Shown one piece after another: positions 43,982 through 56,290 of a DNA stretch of 64,000 nucleotides. Made by a program: the position numbers and the translations under genes. Source of the stretch: Eulemur rufifrons. Lineage: Eukaryota > Chordata > Mammalia > Primates > Lemuridae. Under the pieces are notes generated by a model, which searched no databases, was not told the DNA's origin, and was given only the letters and a program-made list of their open reading frames with translations. The DNA is taken from contig NC_090990.1 in the NCBI RefSeq assembly GCF_041146395.1, positions 46,386,001-46,450,000 of the forward strand, in the 5' to 3' direction. Each line of letters starts with the position of its first letter. Within the stretch, counting starts at the first letter, position 1.

Positions 43982-44279
43982 AAAAAGACAAGAGATAACA
44001 AATGTTGGTGAGGTTGTGAAGAAAAAGGAACGCTTGTACACTACTGGTGGGAATGTAAATTGGGGCAACCATTATAAAACAGTTTGAAGGCTCCTCAATA
44101 GAACTACCATATGATCCAGCAGTCCCACTTCTGGGTATATTTTCTGAAGGAAACAAAATTGGTATCTCAAAGAGATATCTGTACTCCTATGTTAATTGAA
44201 GCATTTTCCACAATAGCTAAAACATAAAAACTGCCTAAGTGTCTGTTGATGGATGAATGGATAAAGAAATATATAATCT

Positions 44280-44284
44280 GTGTG

Positions 44285-44334
<50 letters not shown>
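44280..44334. repeat. (TG)n(TA)n microsatellite inside L1
   Basis: About 6 TG units followed by about 22 TA units with one CA interruption. It sits at the usual L1 position of a TATAYA expansion in ORF2's end (atataatctgtg...). Confidence 0.9.
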
Positions 44335-44337
<3 letters not shown>

Positions 44338-44639
44338 CAGCTGTAAGAGAAGGAGGAAATCTTGCCATTTGGGACAACATGGATGAAGCTTGAGGGCATT
44401 ATGCTAAGTGAAACAAATCAGACGGAGAAGGACAAATACTGTGTGATCTTACTTATATGTGGAATCTTAAAAAGTTGAACTCAGAAACAGAGAGTACAAT
44501 GGTGGTTACTAGGGGCTAGGGGTGGGAAAAACGGAGAGATGTTGGTCAAAGAGTACAAACTTGCCTGGGTGAGTCAGTCAGTTTCTGTTTCTTACAACCA
44601 AAGACTGTTCAGAGATATTTCTGTCTCGGATTCTTTCAT

Positions 44640-44784
44640 GACACCATTTTACTATTGATTGAGTGCCGACTATTTGGCCATTCCAAATAACCCTGCCATG
44701 TTGGTACCATGATCTCCATTTTATAGTTGATATAACTTTAACTCAAGGACCTTAAAAGAATTGCCCAAGGAGAATAGCTGACAA
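44640..44784 (-). repeat. MIR SINE, antisense
   Basis: tattgattgagtgccgacta, atgatctccattttatagtt and ttgcccaaggagaatagctg in reversed MIR order, immediately next to a sense MIR. Confidence 0.65.
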
Positions 44785-45020
44785 GCAGAGTAGTTAAGAA
44801 AATTAACTTTGGAGGCTGCCTTCACCACTCACTACCTATGGGCAAGTTACTTAATCTCTCTTTGCCTCAGTTTTCTCCTCTGTAAAATGGGAATAGCGCC
44901 TATCTCATAGGGGTGGTGTGAGAATGAAATGAGCTATTAATAATATATGTAAAGTATTTAGAACAATGTCTGGCAAACAGTAAGCCCTATGTAAGTGTTT
45001 GCTATTATCATTGTTCTTGC
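44785..45020 (+). repeat. MIR SINE, sense, well preserved
   Basis: gagtagttaagaaaattaac, tttggaggctgccttcacca, ctacctatgggcaagttact, taatctctctttgcctcagt, ttctcctctgtaaaatggga and aatgtctggcaaacagtaag. The full sense MIR, nearly complete. Confidence 0.88.
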
Positions 45021-46186
45021 TGAGAGTAGCAGTAGTAGTAATGGTATTAATACTGAGCTTTCTGATTCCAGAGCCTGTGTGTGCTGTGTCCACTATGTTC
45101 CTCACATGCGTATCCTCTTTCTGCTATTCTCTCAGTCCACCGTGCTCCCAGAGTGCCAGAACTTGAGCAGAAAGCCTTGCATATCTAAGAAAAGGGACAG
45201 CTGTGCCAGTTCTGCTGACAGGGTGCCTCTTTGCTTGCCTTCACAGTTTTCTTTGTTTCAGGTTTGATAGACCATCTTCCCCCCGAGTCACTGGTTTTGC
45301 AGTAATTGTCTTCTTGGAGCAACCTGAAAGGTGCTCCTGTTTGGGGCGTCCTGGCCTGATGAGGGATGTAATTTGTTCAAGTATATTGTATACACAATAG
45401 ACTCACAGGGTGAATGGGCCTGTTGTGCTACCCAAGGAGCTGGTTTAATTATTAGGATCATTCTCCAGGCCATTCTTAATCTCAGGCTTGCCTCTGTTAA
45501 CTGCATATCTCATGATGGGGCACAACGTGTATATCAAAATCAATAAATTACAAGTTTTCAGGGGGGAGGCCAAACAACAGCAGCCTGGTTACTGGGTACC
45601 AAAGCCAGCTTCCTCTTAGAAACCGTAATCCTGAAACAATAAGCTTGGGCAGTGAGACATATTCTTGTTATAGGGCACACGCTGTTCTGACATTAAAAGA
45701 ATGTGGATTGGTCTTAAAACCTGGGACTTTGTAATTACAGGGGATGAATGACTCTTAGTGAACACAGAAGCTCCCAGGGCTTAACCCACTTCCATTTGGA
45801 AATCACAACACCAGAGTGAATGTGAACAACTAAGGTTGGCTGAGCACTCTGCAACATAGAAAAATGACTGTGGTCCCTGCTGTCCTCCCAAGAAGGGAGG
45901 TGAGGGACAGACACAGAAAAGCATCTTTCCAGGAAAGCCAGTAAGCAATGGAGAGAGCCATATGGAAAGCATCTAAAACCTGCTTGAGAGCAACCCAGGG
46001 CTTCCCTGAGCTGAAGATTCTCAAGATAAGGGGGAGGAAGAGGAGGAGACAGGCAGGTGCAGCAGGAGAAAGGGAATCTAGGCAGAGGGCAGGTTTCTCT
46101 TGACAGTACCAACACATGAACAGCTTTGGAAACTATGAGCAACTCTTAAATCTATTTCCCCCATGCCTACCCCCCAGGAACAAGGT
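45021..46186. other. Unique sequence, nothing recognised
   Basis: 1.2 kb. The 135-codon minus frame (46142-45735) and overlapping frames show no domain. Left part (45240-45540) has a mildly conserved texture only. Confidence 0.4.
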
Positions 46187-46202
46187 CAGGCTCTCATCAT
46201 TT

Positions 46203-47431
46203 TTTCTTTTAACATTTTCCCAATTCCCTCCCCCTGCCCCATGTAACCACCATTCTACTTCTATGAGTTTGACTTTTTTAGATTCCTCATATGAGTGAGA
46301 TCATGCGGTGTTTGTCTCTCTGTGCCTGGCTTATTTCATTTAGCATAATGTCCTCCAGGCTCATTCATGTTGTTGCAAATGACAGAATTTCCTTCTATTC
46401 TAAGGCTGAAGAGTATTCCATTGTGTATATATGTTATTGATACAATTTTTTTATCCATTTATCTGTTGATGGACACTTAGGTTGATTTCATATCTTGGCT
46501 ATTGTGAATAATGCTGCAATGAACATGGGGCAGATATCTCTTTTACGTGCTGATTTCATATCCTTTGAATATATACCCCATAGTGGGATTGCTGGATCAT
46601 ATGGCAGTTCTATTTTTGGTTTTTCTGAGGAACCTCCATACTGTCCGTCATAGTGGATATACACAAACAGTGTGCAATGGTTTCCTTTCCTCCACATCTT
46701 CTCCAATGCTTGTTAACTTTTGCCTTTTTGATTATAGCCATCCTAACAGGTGTGAGGTGATATCTCATTGTGGTTTTAGTTTGTATTTCTCTAATGATTA
46801 GTGATTTTCAGCATTTTTTCTTATACCCATTGGCCATTTGTATGTCTTCTTTTGAGAAATGTCTATTCGGATCCTCTGTCCATTTTCAAATAGGATTATT
46901 TGTTTTCTTACTACTGAGTTGTTTGAGTTCCTTATATATTTTGGATATTAGCTCCTTATCAGCATTGTACTGGCATAAAAACAGACACATAGACAAATGC
47001 AACAGAATGGAGAGCCCAGAAATAAATACACACATTTACAGTCAATTGATTTTCAACAATGGTGCCAAGAACACACAATAGGGAGTGAGCAGTCCCTTCA
47101 ATAAATGATGATGGGACAACTGGACATCCACATGCAGGAAAATGAAACTAGACCCCTATCTCACACCTTACACAAGAACAAACTCAAAATGGAGTAAAGA
47201 TTTAAATGCAAGACCTGAAACTGTAAACCTACTAGAAGAAAATATAGGGGAAAATCTCCATGACATTGTTCTGAGCAATAATTTTTGGATATGAACCAAA
47301 AGCACAAGCAACAAAAGCAAAAATAGACAAATGGAATTATATCAAACTAAAAAGCTTCTGTGCAGCCAAGGAAACAATCTACAGAGTGAAAAGACAGACA
47401 ACAGAATGGGAGAAAATATTTGCACACCATA
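46203..47431. mobile_element. L1 with 5' inversion (twin priming), perfect target duplication
   Basis: 46203-46965 is the L1 3' part in antisense (ttatttcatttagcataatg, gattgctggatcatatggca, ctaatgattagtgattttca, ttatatattttggatattag). 46966-47431 is the next-upstream L1 part in sense (gtactggcataaaaacagac, gaatggagagcccagaaata, atcaaactaaaaagcttctg, ...aaatatttgcacaccatac). The two pieces are adjacent in L1 but point to each other. Both ends carry a perfect 16-base duplication CAGGCTCTCATCATTT (46187-46202 and 47432-47447). Inversion made during reverse transcription explains all three facts. Confidence 0.9.
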
Positions 47432-47447
47432 CAGGCTCTCATCATTT

Positions 47448-47714
47448 CTTACTGAGAATACTGCAGTGGACTTCTGGTACTGTGTCTCCTGCACTTTCCA
47501 TAACCTTTCCCACCACTGCCACCACCCTCCCAAATCCATCTTTCACTGAGTCATCTCCTCCTTTCCTTCTCAAAACCTTCAAAGGGCCTCACCATCAGTA
47601 TAAAATCTTATCATCTATTTACTTTACTAGCCAGTGCCTGATGTGAGCTAATCTGGTCTCCCCTGGGGAGCCTCATCTCCTGCCTTCCCCTGTCTTTTGC
47701 TCTGGTAATACAAA
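47448..47714. other. Unique sequence, nothing recognised
   Basis: Continues the original target sequence after the L1. Short C/T-rich frames only. Confidence 0.4.
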
Positions 47715-47870
47715 ACTAAACACTGAGTGTCATCTGAGTGCTAGGCACCGTGCTGAATGCTTTTGCTTTACATATTGTGTCATTTAATCTTCATAGCAAC
47801 CAGATGGGACAGAGCAAGTTATCCTCGTTTTACAGATGGATCCAAAAGTTAAGCCTATTTGACCCTAACA
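47715..47870 (-). repeat. MIR SINE, antisense
   Basis: gagtgctaggcaccgtgctg, catattgtgtcatttaatct, tcatagcaaccagatggg and cgttttacagatggatcc in reversed MIR order. Confidence 0.75.
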
Positions 47871-48279
47871 CCCATGCTATTCCTAGGGCTGTGGTTTGGA
47901 TTAAATTTGTTTCTGTTCAGACTTTTAAACTAATGATGAAGAAACCCTAGAGAAATAAAACTATATATTAGTTACATAAAAGAAAGATAAACATTTAGTC
48001 ACAGTCATTAAATTAGCAATCCACTTACTAAAATTACATTAAAGACATAGAAATGACACTCGACACCAAGCTCTGGCTCCTGACTACCCATCTGACCCAA
48101 TTTCCTAACAGCCCCCCTGCTGCTCACTGTGTTTCAGCCACACTGGTCTCTGCTCTTCTTTGAATGGACCAAGCATGATCCAACTGCAGGATTTTCGTTT
48201 TAGCTGTTCTCTGTATGAAAGTGTTTGCCCATCAAGTTTTTGCATGGTTCATGTTCTTACTTCATAGCCTTACTACTGC
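47871..48279. other. Unique sequence, nothing recognised
   Basis: A-rich sequence with no repeat or gene recognised. Confidence 0.4.
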
Positions 48280-48415
48280 TTGACAGAAGATTAGATATTT
48301 ATTTGTTATCTGTCTTTCTTATTTCACAGGGTTCTAGAATGTTAGGACCTATACCTCCAGAACCTAGAACTGTACCTGACATGTAATAAACACACAATTA
48401 TTTGTTGAAAAGCAA
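48280..48415 (+). repeat. L2 LINE 3' end, sense
   Basis: ttatttcacagggttctaga, cctccagaacctagaactgt, acctgacatgtaataaacac and acaattatttgttgaaaa match the sense L2 terminus (...tagcacagtgcctggcac...caataaatatttgttgaa). Confidence 0.7.
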
Positions 48416-48799
48416 AATGGCTCCCAAATCCAGACACTTGACTCCGACCTGACTGAGAGTATTAGAGTAATGAGAATGCATGGGGTCATACAGAACATGG
48501 CTTGGGTAACTGGTGGACAATGGAAGAATAGGAGAGTGTGGAAGCAAAAGTTGGTAGTGCTCACCTAACGATGCACAGGAAAGAAAGAGGTCTGTTAGGG
48601 TCAAAGAAGTGCCAGGTCCTTTGATGGGAGTCCTGTAAGTTATGGAAACAAATGGCATGAAGTAGGCACTCAATGAATGCTTAAAGTATGGGTAAATCTC
48701 AATTTTATAGTTGCTTCACCCAGCCTCCAGCTGGTTCTACTCAAGTTCTGTGAGCTAAAGTTGCTCAGTGATTTTGCAAGTTGAAAGAGATTTAATATA
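48416..48799. other. Unique sequence before a DNA transposon
   Basis: No feature recognised. Ends in the TA target at 48798-48799. Confidence 0.4.
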
Positions 48800-49102
48800 C
48801 AGTCATCCCTCGGTATCCATGGGGGAATGGTTCCAGGACCTACACAGATACCAAAATTTGTGGATGCTCAAGTCCCTGATATAAAATGATGTAGTATTTG
48901 CATCTAACCTATGCACATCCTCCTGTGTAATTTAAATCATCTCTAGATTACTGATAATTCCTAATACTTATAAATGCTGTGTAAATATTAATAGTTATAC
49001 TGTTTTAGTTTTTTATTTGTGTTATTTTTTGTTGTTATATTGCTATTTTTTCCCAATATTTTTGATCCACAGGGGAAAACCTTGGATACAGAGGGCTTGC
49101 TG
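48800..49102 (+). mobile_element. MER2-type (Tigger group) non-autonomous transposon, complete
   Basis: Left end cagtcatccctcggtatcca, and right end ggatacagagggcttgctg is its inverted repeat. The interior has ggatgctcaagtccctgata, taaaatgatgtagtatttgc, acctatgcacatcctcctgt and catctctagattactgataa. TA duplications (48798-48799, 49103-49104) flank it, as for Tc1/mariner-superfamily elements. No transposase encoded. Confidence 0.92.
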
Positions 49103-49384
49103 TAGATCTTTTTAATCCTGTGGTTGGAGCAGCAGCATGAGTATCCTGATTTCTGGTTCCTTTAGTGGGTAAAAACTTTCCTATAACACAAAGTTGGCTC
49201 AGACCCAGCCCATGGAGGCCGGGAAGCTGAAGACTAAGTGACTATTCCAAAGGTCTTCTCTGTTGGAGTGGTTAGTGTTTGGCAAGCTTGATGGAGATTC
49301 TTCACCATGACAACCACTTGATTTCTCAGGCTGGCTTGGAATAGCTGGATGATCAGGGGCACATTCTACAATAGTGTTTTTCTT
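49103..49384. other. Unique sequence, nothing recognised
   Basis: No repeat or gene recognised between the MER2 and the old L1. Confidence 0.4.
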
Positions 49385-51209
49385 TTTCATTTTCCTTTTT
49401 AAAATTTTTAATAGCTTTAGGGGGGACAAGTTGAATTCTGTTACATGTATACACTGCATAATGGTGAAATCTGGGCTTTTGTATCCATTACCCAAATAGT
49501 GTACACTGTACAGCAGAGGTAATTTTTCATCCCTCTCCCCCTCCCACTCTCTCCTTTTTTAAGTCTCCAGTGTCCATCATACCACTCTATGTGCCCTTGT
49601 GTAGCCATAGTTCAGTTCCCACTTATAAGGCAGAACATGTGGCATCTATTTTTCTGATCTGAGTTATTTTACTTAGGATAATGGCCTTCAGTTCCATCCA
49701 AGTTGGTGCAAAAGACATTATTTCATGCTTATGGCTGAGTATATGTATACTACATTCTCTTTACCCACTCATTGGTTGATGGGCACTTAGGTTGATTCCA
49801 TATCCTTGGCAATTATGAATTGTGCTGTGATAAACATATGAGTACAGGTATCTCTTTGTTATAATGGTATTTTTCCTTTGGGTAGATACCCAGTAGTGGG
49901 ATTGCAGGATTGAACGGTAAATCTACTTTTCGTTCTTTGAGAAATCTCCATACTAATCTCCTTAGAGGTTATACTAATTTACATTCTCATCAACAGTGCA
50001 TAACTGATAGTTTTTTGCCACATCTGTGTCAACATTTATAGTTTTTTTACTTTTTAATTATGACCATTCTAACTGGAATGCGATGGTATGTCATCGTGGT
50101 TTTAATTTGCATTTCTCTGGTGATTAGTGATGTTGAACATTTTTTTCATTTGTATATCTTCTTTTGAAAAAATACCTGTTCATGGCATTTGCCCACTTTT
50201 TAATGGGGTTATTTGTTTTATTCTTTCTGAGTTGTTTGAGTTCGTTGTAGAGTCTGGATATTAGTTCATTGTCAGAGACATAGTTTGGGAATATTCTCTC
50301 CCATTCTGTAGGTTGTCTGTTTAATCTTCTGATTATTTCTTTGCTGTTCAGAAGATTTTTAGTTTAATTCAGTCCCATTTGTCTATTTTTGCATTTGCTG
50401 CATTTGCTTTTGTGGTCTTAGTCATAAATTCTTTGCTTAGGCCAATGTCCAGAACAGTTTTTCCTAGGCTTTCTTATAGGACTTTTATAGTTTCAGGTCT
50501 TACATTTAAGTCTTTAATCCATCCTGAATGAATTTTTGTGTATGGTGTGAGAGAAAGGTCCAGTTTTATTCTTCTGCATATAGCTGTTCAGTTTCTCAGC
50601 ACCATTTATTGAATAGGATGTCGTATCCGTAGTGTATGTTTCTGTCTACTTTGTCAAAGATTAGTTGGCTGTAGTCGTGTGACTTTATTTCTGGGTTCTC
50701 TATTCTATTCCATTGATCTACATGTCTATTTTCATGCCTGTACCATGCTCTTTTGCTTACTATAGCCTTGTAGTATAATTTGAAGTCAGGTAATGTGATG
50801 TCTCCAATTTTGTTCTCTTTGCTCAGGATTGCTTTGGCTATTTAGGTTCTTTTTTGGTTCCATATGAATTTTAGGATTTTTTTTTTCTATTTCTGTAAAA
50901 AATGACATTTGTATGTTGATTGGGATTGCACTGAAAATGAAGATTGCTTTGGGTATTCTGGTCATTGTAATGATATTAATTCTTCCAATTAACATCGTAT
51001 GCCACAAGCATAGGATGTCTTTCCATTTGTTTGTGTCCCCTTCAATTTCTTCCATCAGTGTTATGTATTTTTCCTCGTAGAGATCTTTCACCTTCTTGGT
51101 TAAATTTATTCCTAGGTATTTTACTTTTTTGTAGCAATTGTAAATGGCATTGTATTCTTGATTTCTGTCTCAGTTACTTCTTTTTTGGATTATAGAAATG
51201 CTACTGATT
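49385..51209 (-). mobile_element. Old primate-type L1, 3' UTR and ORF2 end, antisense (left half)
   Basis: ggggacaagttgaattctgt, tacatgtatacactgcataa, cacttataaggcagaacatg, tacccagtagtgggattgca, ctctcccattctgtaggttg, cattgatctacatgtctatt and tatgaattttaggatttttt show the 3' UTR followed by ORF2 in reverse. The same L1 continues at 57061 after the younger L1, so this is one element of roughly 5 kb split in two. ORF2 is broken by many stops. Confidence 0.88.
50786..51091 (-). pseudogene. ORF2 fragment of the old antisense L1
   Basis: 101 codons with L1 ORF2 3' text (MEEIEGDTNKWKDILC, WHTMLIGRINI, MTRIPKAIFIFSAIPI), equal to the L1 segment after the reverse transcriptase core. It begins and ends at frameshifts. 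Non-functional. Confidence 0.75.
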
Positions 51210-51439
51210 TTAGTATGTGATTTTTTTTTAATTTCAGCTTATTATGGGGGTACAAAAGTTCAGGTTATATATATTGCCCATGCCCCCCCAACCCCCTGAG
51301 TCTAAGCTTCAAGTGTGTCCATTCCCCAGACAGTGCACATTGCACTCATCATGTAGGTATACACCCATCCCCTCCCCTCACCCCCATCTCTGTCTGATAC
51401 CCAATTGGTGTTATTTCCAAATGTGCACTTAGGTGATGA

Positions 51440-54400
51440 TCAGGGAAACCAATTTGCTGGTGAGTACATGTGGTGCTTATTTTTCCATTCTTGGGATACT
51501 TCACTTAATAGAATGGGCTCCAACTCTCTCCAGGAGAACCAAAGAGATGCCATATCACCGTTATTTCTTATAGCTGAGTAATACTCCATGGTATACATAT
51601 ACCACATTTTACTAATCCATTCATTAATTGATGGGCATTTGGGTTGTTTCCACATCTTTGCAATTGTGAATTGTGCTGCTATAAATATTCGGGTGCAGGT
51701 GTCTTTTTTATAGAATGACTTTTGTTCTTCTGGGTAGATGCCCAATAATGGGATTGCTGGATCGAATGGTAGGTCTACTTGAATCTATTTAAGGTATCTC
51801 TATATTGCTTTCCACAGGGCTTGTACTAGTTTACAGTCCCACCAGCAGTGTATGAGTGTTCCTGTCTCTCCGCATCCACACCAACATGTATTGTTTGGGG
51901 ACTTTTTGGTAAAGGCCATTCTCACTGGAGTTAAGTGATATCTCATTGTGGTTTTGATTTGCATTTCCCTGATGATTAGAGATGTTGAACATTTTTTCAT
52001 ATGTTTGTTAGCCATTCTTATATCTTCTTTTGAAAAATTTCTATTCATGCCCTTTGCCCACTTTTTGATAGGGTTGTTCGATTTCTTCTTACTGATTTTC
52101 CTGAGTTCTAAGTAGAATTCTTGTTCCTTTATCTGATGTGTAATATGCAAAATTTTTTTCCCATTCTGTAGGTTGTCTGTTTACTCTTGGGACTGTTTCT
52201 TTGGCTGTGCAGAAGCTTTTTAATTTAATCAGGTCCCATTTATTTATTTTTGTTGTTGCTGTGATTGTCTTAGGGGTCTTCTCCATAAATTCTTTGTCTA
52301 GGCCAATGTCTGTAAGAGTCTTTCCTACATTTTCTTCTAGAATTCTAATAGTTTCACACCTAAGGTTTAAGTCTGTTATCCACCATGATTTGATTTTTGT
52401 GAGAGGTGAAAGCTGTGGGTCCTGTTTTAGTTTTCTACATGTGGCTATCCAGTTTTCCCAACACCATTTATTGAATAAGGAATCTTTTCCCCAGAGTATG
52501 TTTTTGTCTGCTTTGTCAAAGATTATATGGCTATATGAGGATGGTTTTATATTTGGATTTTCTGTTGTGTTCCACTGGTCTGTGTCCCTGCACTTGTGCC
52601 AATACCAAGCAGTTTTAATAATCACAGCCTTCTAGTATAGTTTGAAGTCTGGCAAATTTATACCTCCCATTTTGTTTTTGTTGCTTGAAATTGCCTTTGC
52701 TAAATGGGGTCTTCTCTGGTTCCATACAAAACGTAAAATTATTTTTTCTATATCTGTGAAAAATGATGTTGGTAATTTAATAGGGATTGCATTGAATCTG
52801 TAGATCACTTTGGGCAGTATAGACATTGTAACAATGTTGATTCTACCGATCCATGAGCATGGTATGGTTTTCCACCTATTTACATGCTCTGCGATTTCCT
52901 TCCTCAGTGTTTTGTAGTTTTCCCTATAGAGGTCCTTTACCTCCTTAGTTAAATATATTCCTAGGTATTTTATTTTCTTTGTTGCTATTTTGAAGGGTAT
53001 TGAGTCCTTAACTTGGTTCTCTGTTTGACTGTTATTGGCACATATGAATGCCTCTGATTTGTGTGTATTGATTTTGTATCCTGAGACTTTACTGAATTCA
53101 TTGATCAATTCCAGGAGTCTCTTGGTTGAATCCTTGGGGTTTTCTAGATATAACATCATATCATCAGCAAAGAGTGAGAGTTTGATCTCTTCTTTCCCTA
53201 TTTGGACTCCCTTGATTCTGCTCTCTTGCCTGATAGCTCTCGCAAGGACTTCCAATACTATGTTGAAAAGTAATGGGGACAATGGGCAGCCTTGTCTGGT
53301 TCTAGTTCGAAGTGGGAATGCTTTCAATTTTTCCCCATTCAGTATGATGTTGGCTGTGGGTTTGTCATACATGGCTTGTATCATTTTTAGATAGGCCCCG
53401 TCTATGCCTATTTTGTTAAGCGTTCTTATCATAAAAGGGTGTTGAATTTTGTCAAATGCTTTTTCTGCATCTATCGAGAGGATCACATGGTCTTTATTTT
53501 TGCTTCAATTTATGTGGTGAATTACATTTATAGATTTGCATATGTTAAACCATCCCTACATCTCTGGGATGAAGCTCACTTGGTCGTGATGGATTATTTT
53601 TTTGATAAGCACTTGGATTTGATTTGCTAGGATTTTATTGAGAATTTTTGCATCTATATTCATGGGGGATATTGGTCTGTAGTTTTCTTTCTTTGTTGCA
53701 TCCATTCCTGGTTTTGGTATCAAAATTATGTTGGCTTGGTAAAATGTGTTGGGGAGAATTCCATCCTTCTCGATGTTGGAGAATAGTTTATGTAAGATGG
53801 GCACCAGTTCTTCTTTGTAGGTATGGTAAAATTCAGGTGTGAACCCATCTGGTCCAGGGCTTTTCTTTTTGGGAAGGTTTTTTATTGCTGTTTCGATTTC
53901 AGATCTAGATATTGGTCTATTCAGGAATTCTATTTCTTCCTGGTTGAGCCTGGGAAGGCTGTGTGTTTCTAAAAATTTGTCCATTTCTTCCACATTTTCC
54001 AGTTTGTGTGCATAAAGATTTTTGTAGAATTCATAGATGATATCATGTATCTCTGTGGCATTGGTCGTGATTTCTCCTTTCATGTTCCTGATGGAGGTTA
54101 TTAGAGATTTTTCTTTTCTGCTCTTGGTTAGTCTAGCCAGAGGTGTGTCCATTTTGTTTATCTTTTCAAAGAACCAACTTTTTGTTTTATTAATCTCTGT
54201 TATGGTTTTTTTGTTGTCCTTTTCATTTAGTTCTGATTCAATCTTAATAATTTCTCTCCTTCTGCTGGGTTTGGGATCGGTCTGTTCTTCTTTCTCCAGC
54301 TCTTTGAGTCTATTCATTAGGTTGTCTATTTGTAAGTTTTCTGTCTATTTGATAAAGGCATTTATGGAAATAAATTTTCCTCTCAGGACTGCTTTAGCTG

Positions 54401-55313
54401 TGTCCCACAGATTTTGATAAGTTTTGTCTCCTTTGTCATTTAATTCAAAGAATCTTTTGATTTCTGTCTTGATTTCTTCATTTATAAAACAATCATTCAG
54501 GAGATGGTTGTTTAGCTTCTATGACTTTGAGCAGGAATGAAAATTTCTATTAGGGTTCATTATTACTTTTATTCCACTGTGATCTGAGAAGATGCATGGT
54601 ATAATTTCTATTTTTTTAAATTTTTTGAGACATGCTTTATGTCCTAGGATATGGTCAATCTTGGAGAATGTCCCATGAGTTGATGAGAAGAAAGTATATT
54701 CAGTGGATTTTGGGTAGAATGTCCTGTAGGTGTCAGTCAGGCCCATTTGTTCTAGCATTCTATTTAAGTCCATTATTTCTTTGTTTATTTTCTGTTTGGA
54801 GGATCTGTCCTGTACTGTCAGTGGCATGTTAAAGTCTCCGGCTATTATAGTATTGTTATCTATCGCTTGGTTCAGATCAAGAAGGATTTGCTTTATGAAT
54901 CTGGGTGCACCTAAGTTGGGTGCATATATATTAAGTATAGTTATGTCTTCTTATTGAATTGTACCCTTCACCAGTATATAATAACCATCTTTGTCTTTCA
55001 TTACTTTTGTTGATTTAAAAACTAAGTTATTGGAGATTAAAACTGCCATGCCAGCTTTCTTTTGGCTTCCATTTGCTTGAAATATCAATTTCCACCCTTT
55101 TATTTTCAGTCTAAATGCATCCTTACAGGTTAGATGAGTTTCCTGAAGATAGCAGATACTTGGCTTGTATTTTTTTATCCATTGGGCCAGTCTATGTCTC
55201 TTGAGTGGGAAATTCAAACCATTCACATTTAATGAGAGAACTGATAAGTGAGACGGATTTTTGTTTATCTTGTTGGGTGGAACTTCATTGTTATGTTTTC
55301 TCTCTTGAGCCAT
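51440..55313 (-). pseudogene. L1 ORF2 (endonuclease, reverse transcriptase, C-terminal region), broken
   Basis: On minus the start ATG (55313) opens an endonuclease piece with LSLNVNGLNFPLKRHR and LQETHLTC. After frameshifts come a [11 protein letters not shown] block (in 54317-53556) and an open RT piece (53486-52632) with [12 protein letters not shown] and the RT motif FADD (codons 106-109 of that piece, about 53160-53171). The C-terminal part ends [15 protein letters not shown] ... MYSPANWFP with a stop at 51440. About 1290 codons, the usual ORF2 size, but split over at least six frames (55313-54951, 54827-54519, 54317-53556, 53486-52632, 52625-52089, 52150-51800, 51745-51440). Non-functional. 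Confidence 0.9.
53160..53171 (-). other. Reverse-transcriptase FADD catalytic motif in L1 ORF2
   Basis: TTTGCTGATGAT encodes F-A-D-D, the RT active-site box (YADD/FADD class) that binds the metal ion with its two Asp. It lies in a locally uninterrupted frame of 284 codons, so this part of the RT is intact though the gene is not. Confidence 0.85.
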
Positions 55314-55352
55314 TGTGATAACTGGGTTTTGATCTTTATCTCTTGAGTAGTT

Positions 55353-56290
55353 TTACATTCGTGGGTCTTTCTTGTGCTGGTCTGTGTGTAACTCGGTTTT
55401 GAGTACTTCTTGGAGACCTGGTCTTGTCTTGGTGAATTCTCTGAGTTTTTGTTTATTTGAGGAGAATGTCTTAATTTCTCCTTCATATATAAAACTTAGC
55501 TTAGCTGGGTACAAGATTCTAGGCTGGGAATTATTCTGTTTCAGAAGAGTAAGAATGGGGCCTCAATCTCTTCTTGCTTGTAAGGTTTCAGTTGAGAAAT
55601 CTGGCGTAATTCGGACGGGCTTTCCTTTGTATGTTACTTGTTTCTTTCTCCTTACAGCTCGAAGAAGGGCCTCTTTAGTGGATATTTTGGTCTGATGACT
55701 GCATGACGTGGTGTCTTCCTATTTGGTATGAATCTCCCAGGGGTTCTTTGAACTTCTTGAACCTGTATATCTTGAGTTTTGGCAAGGCCTGGGAAATTTT
55801 CCTCAATTTTATCTTCAAATAGCTTATCCAACCCTTGCTTATTGTCTTCTTCACCCTCAGGAATGCCAATAACTCTCACGTTAGGCTTCTTCACATAATC
55901 CCACATTTCTTGTAGACTCTGGTCTTTTCTCTTATTTCTTTGCTCTATCTCTGTGACTGACTTATTTAATTGGAAAGTGTTATCTTTGATCTCTGAGATT
56001 CTTTCTTCTGTTTGATCTACCTTGCTTTTGAGACTTTCCACTGTGTTTTGTAGCTCCCTGAATAAATTCTTCATTTCCAGGAGTTCAGTTTGATTTTTCT
56101 TCAATATTTCGATTTCTTTAGTGAATTTTTCTTCCAAGTCCTGGATGTTTTTTGTGGTTTCTTTGTGTTGGTTATCCATTTTATTCAGCTTATTTATGAT
56201 CCATGTTTGACATTCTTCCTGTGACATGTTGCTATTTTGAATCTGGTTTGTGTCAATGGGTAGAGAGCTGGTATTCCTCTTTGGGGGCAA
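55353..56290 (-). pseudogene. L1 ORF1 (RNA-binding coiled-coil protein), one frameshift
   Basis: On minus it starts MPPKRNTSSL at 56290, with a coiled-coil stretch (many E/L/K heptad positions, about residues 30-120) and an RRM-like block containing PNVRVIGIPEGEE. Open to 55652 (212 codons). The frame then slips; the true C-terminus (LQEVLKTELHTDQ, HKKDPRM, TAA at 55353-55355) is in another frame. ORF1 is about 310 codons, close to the usual 338. Without a full-length ORF1 the copy is defective. Confidence 0.88.
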
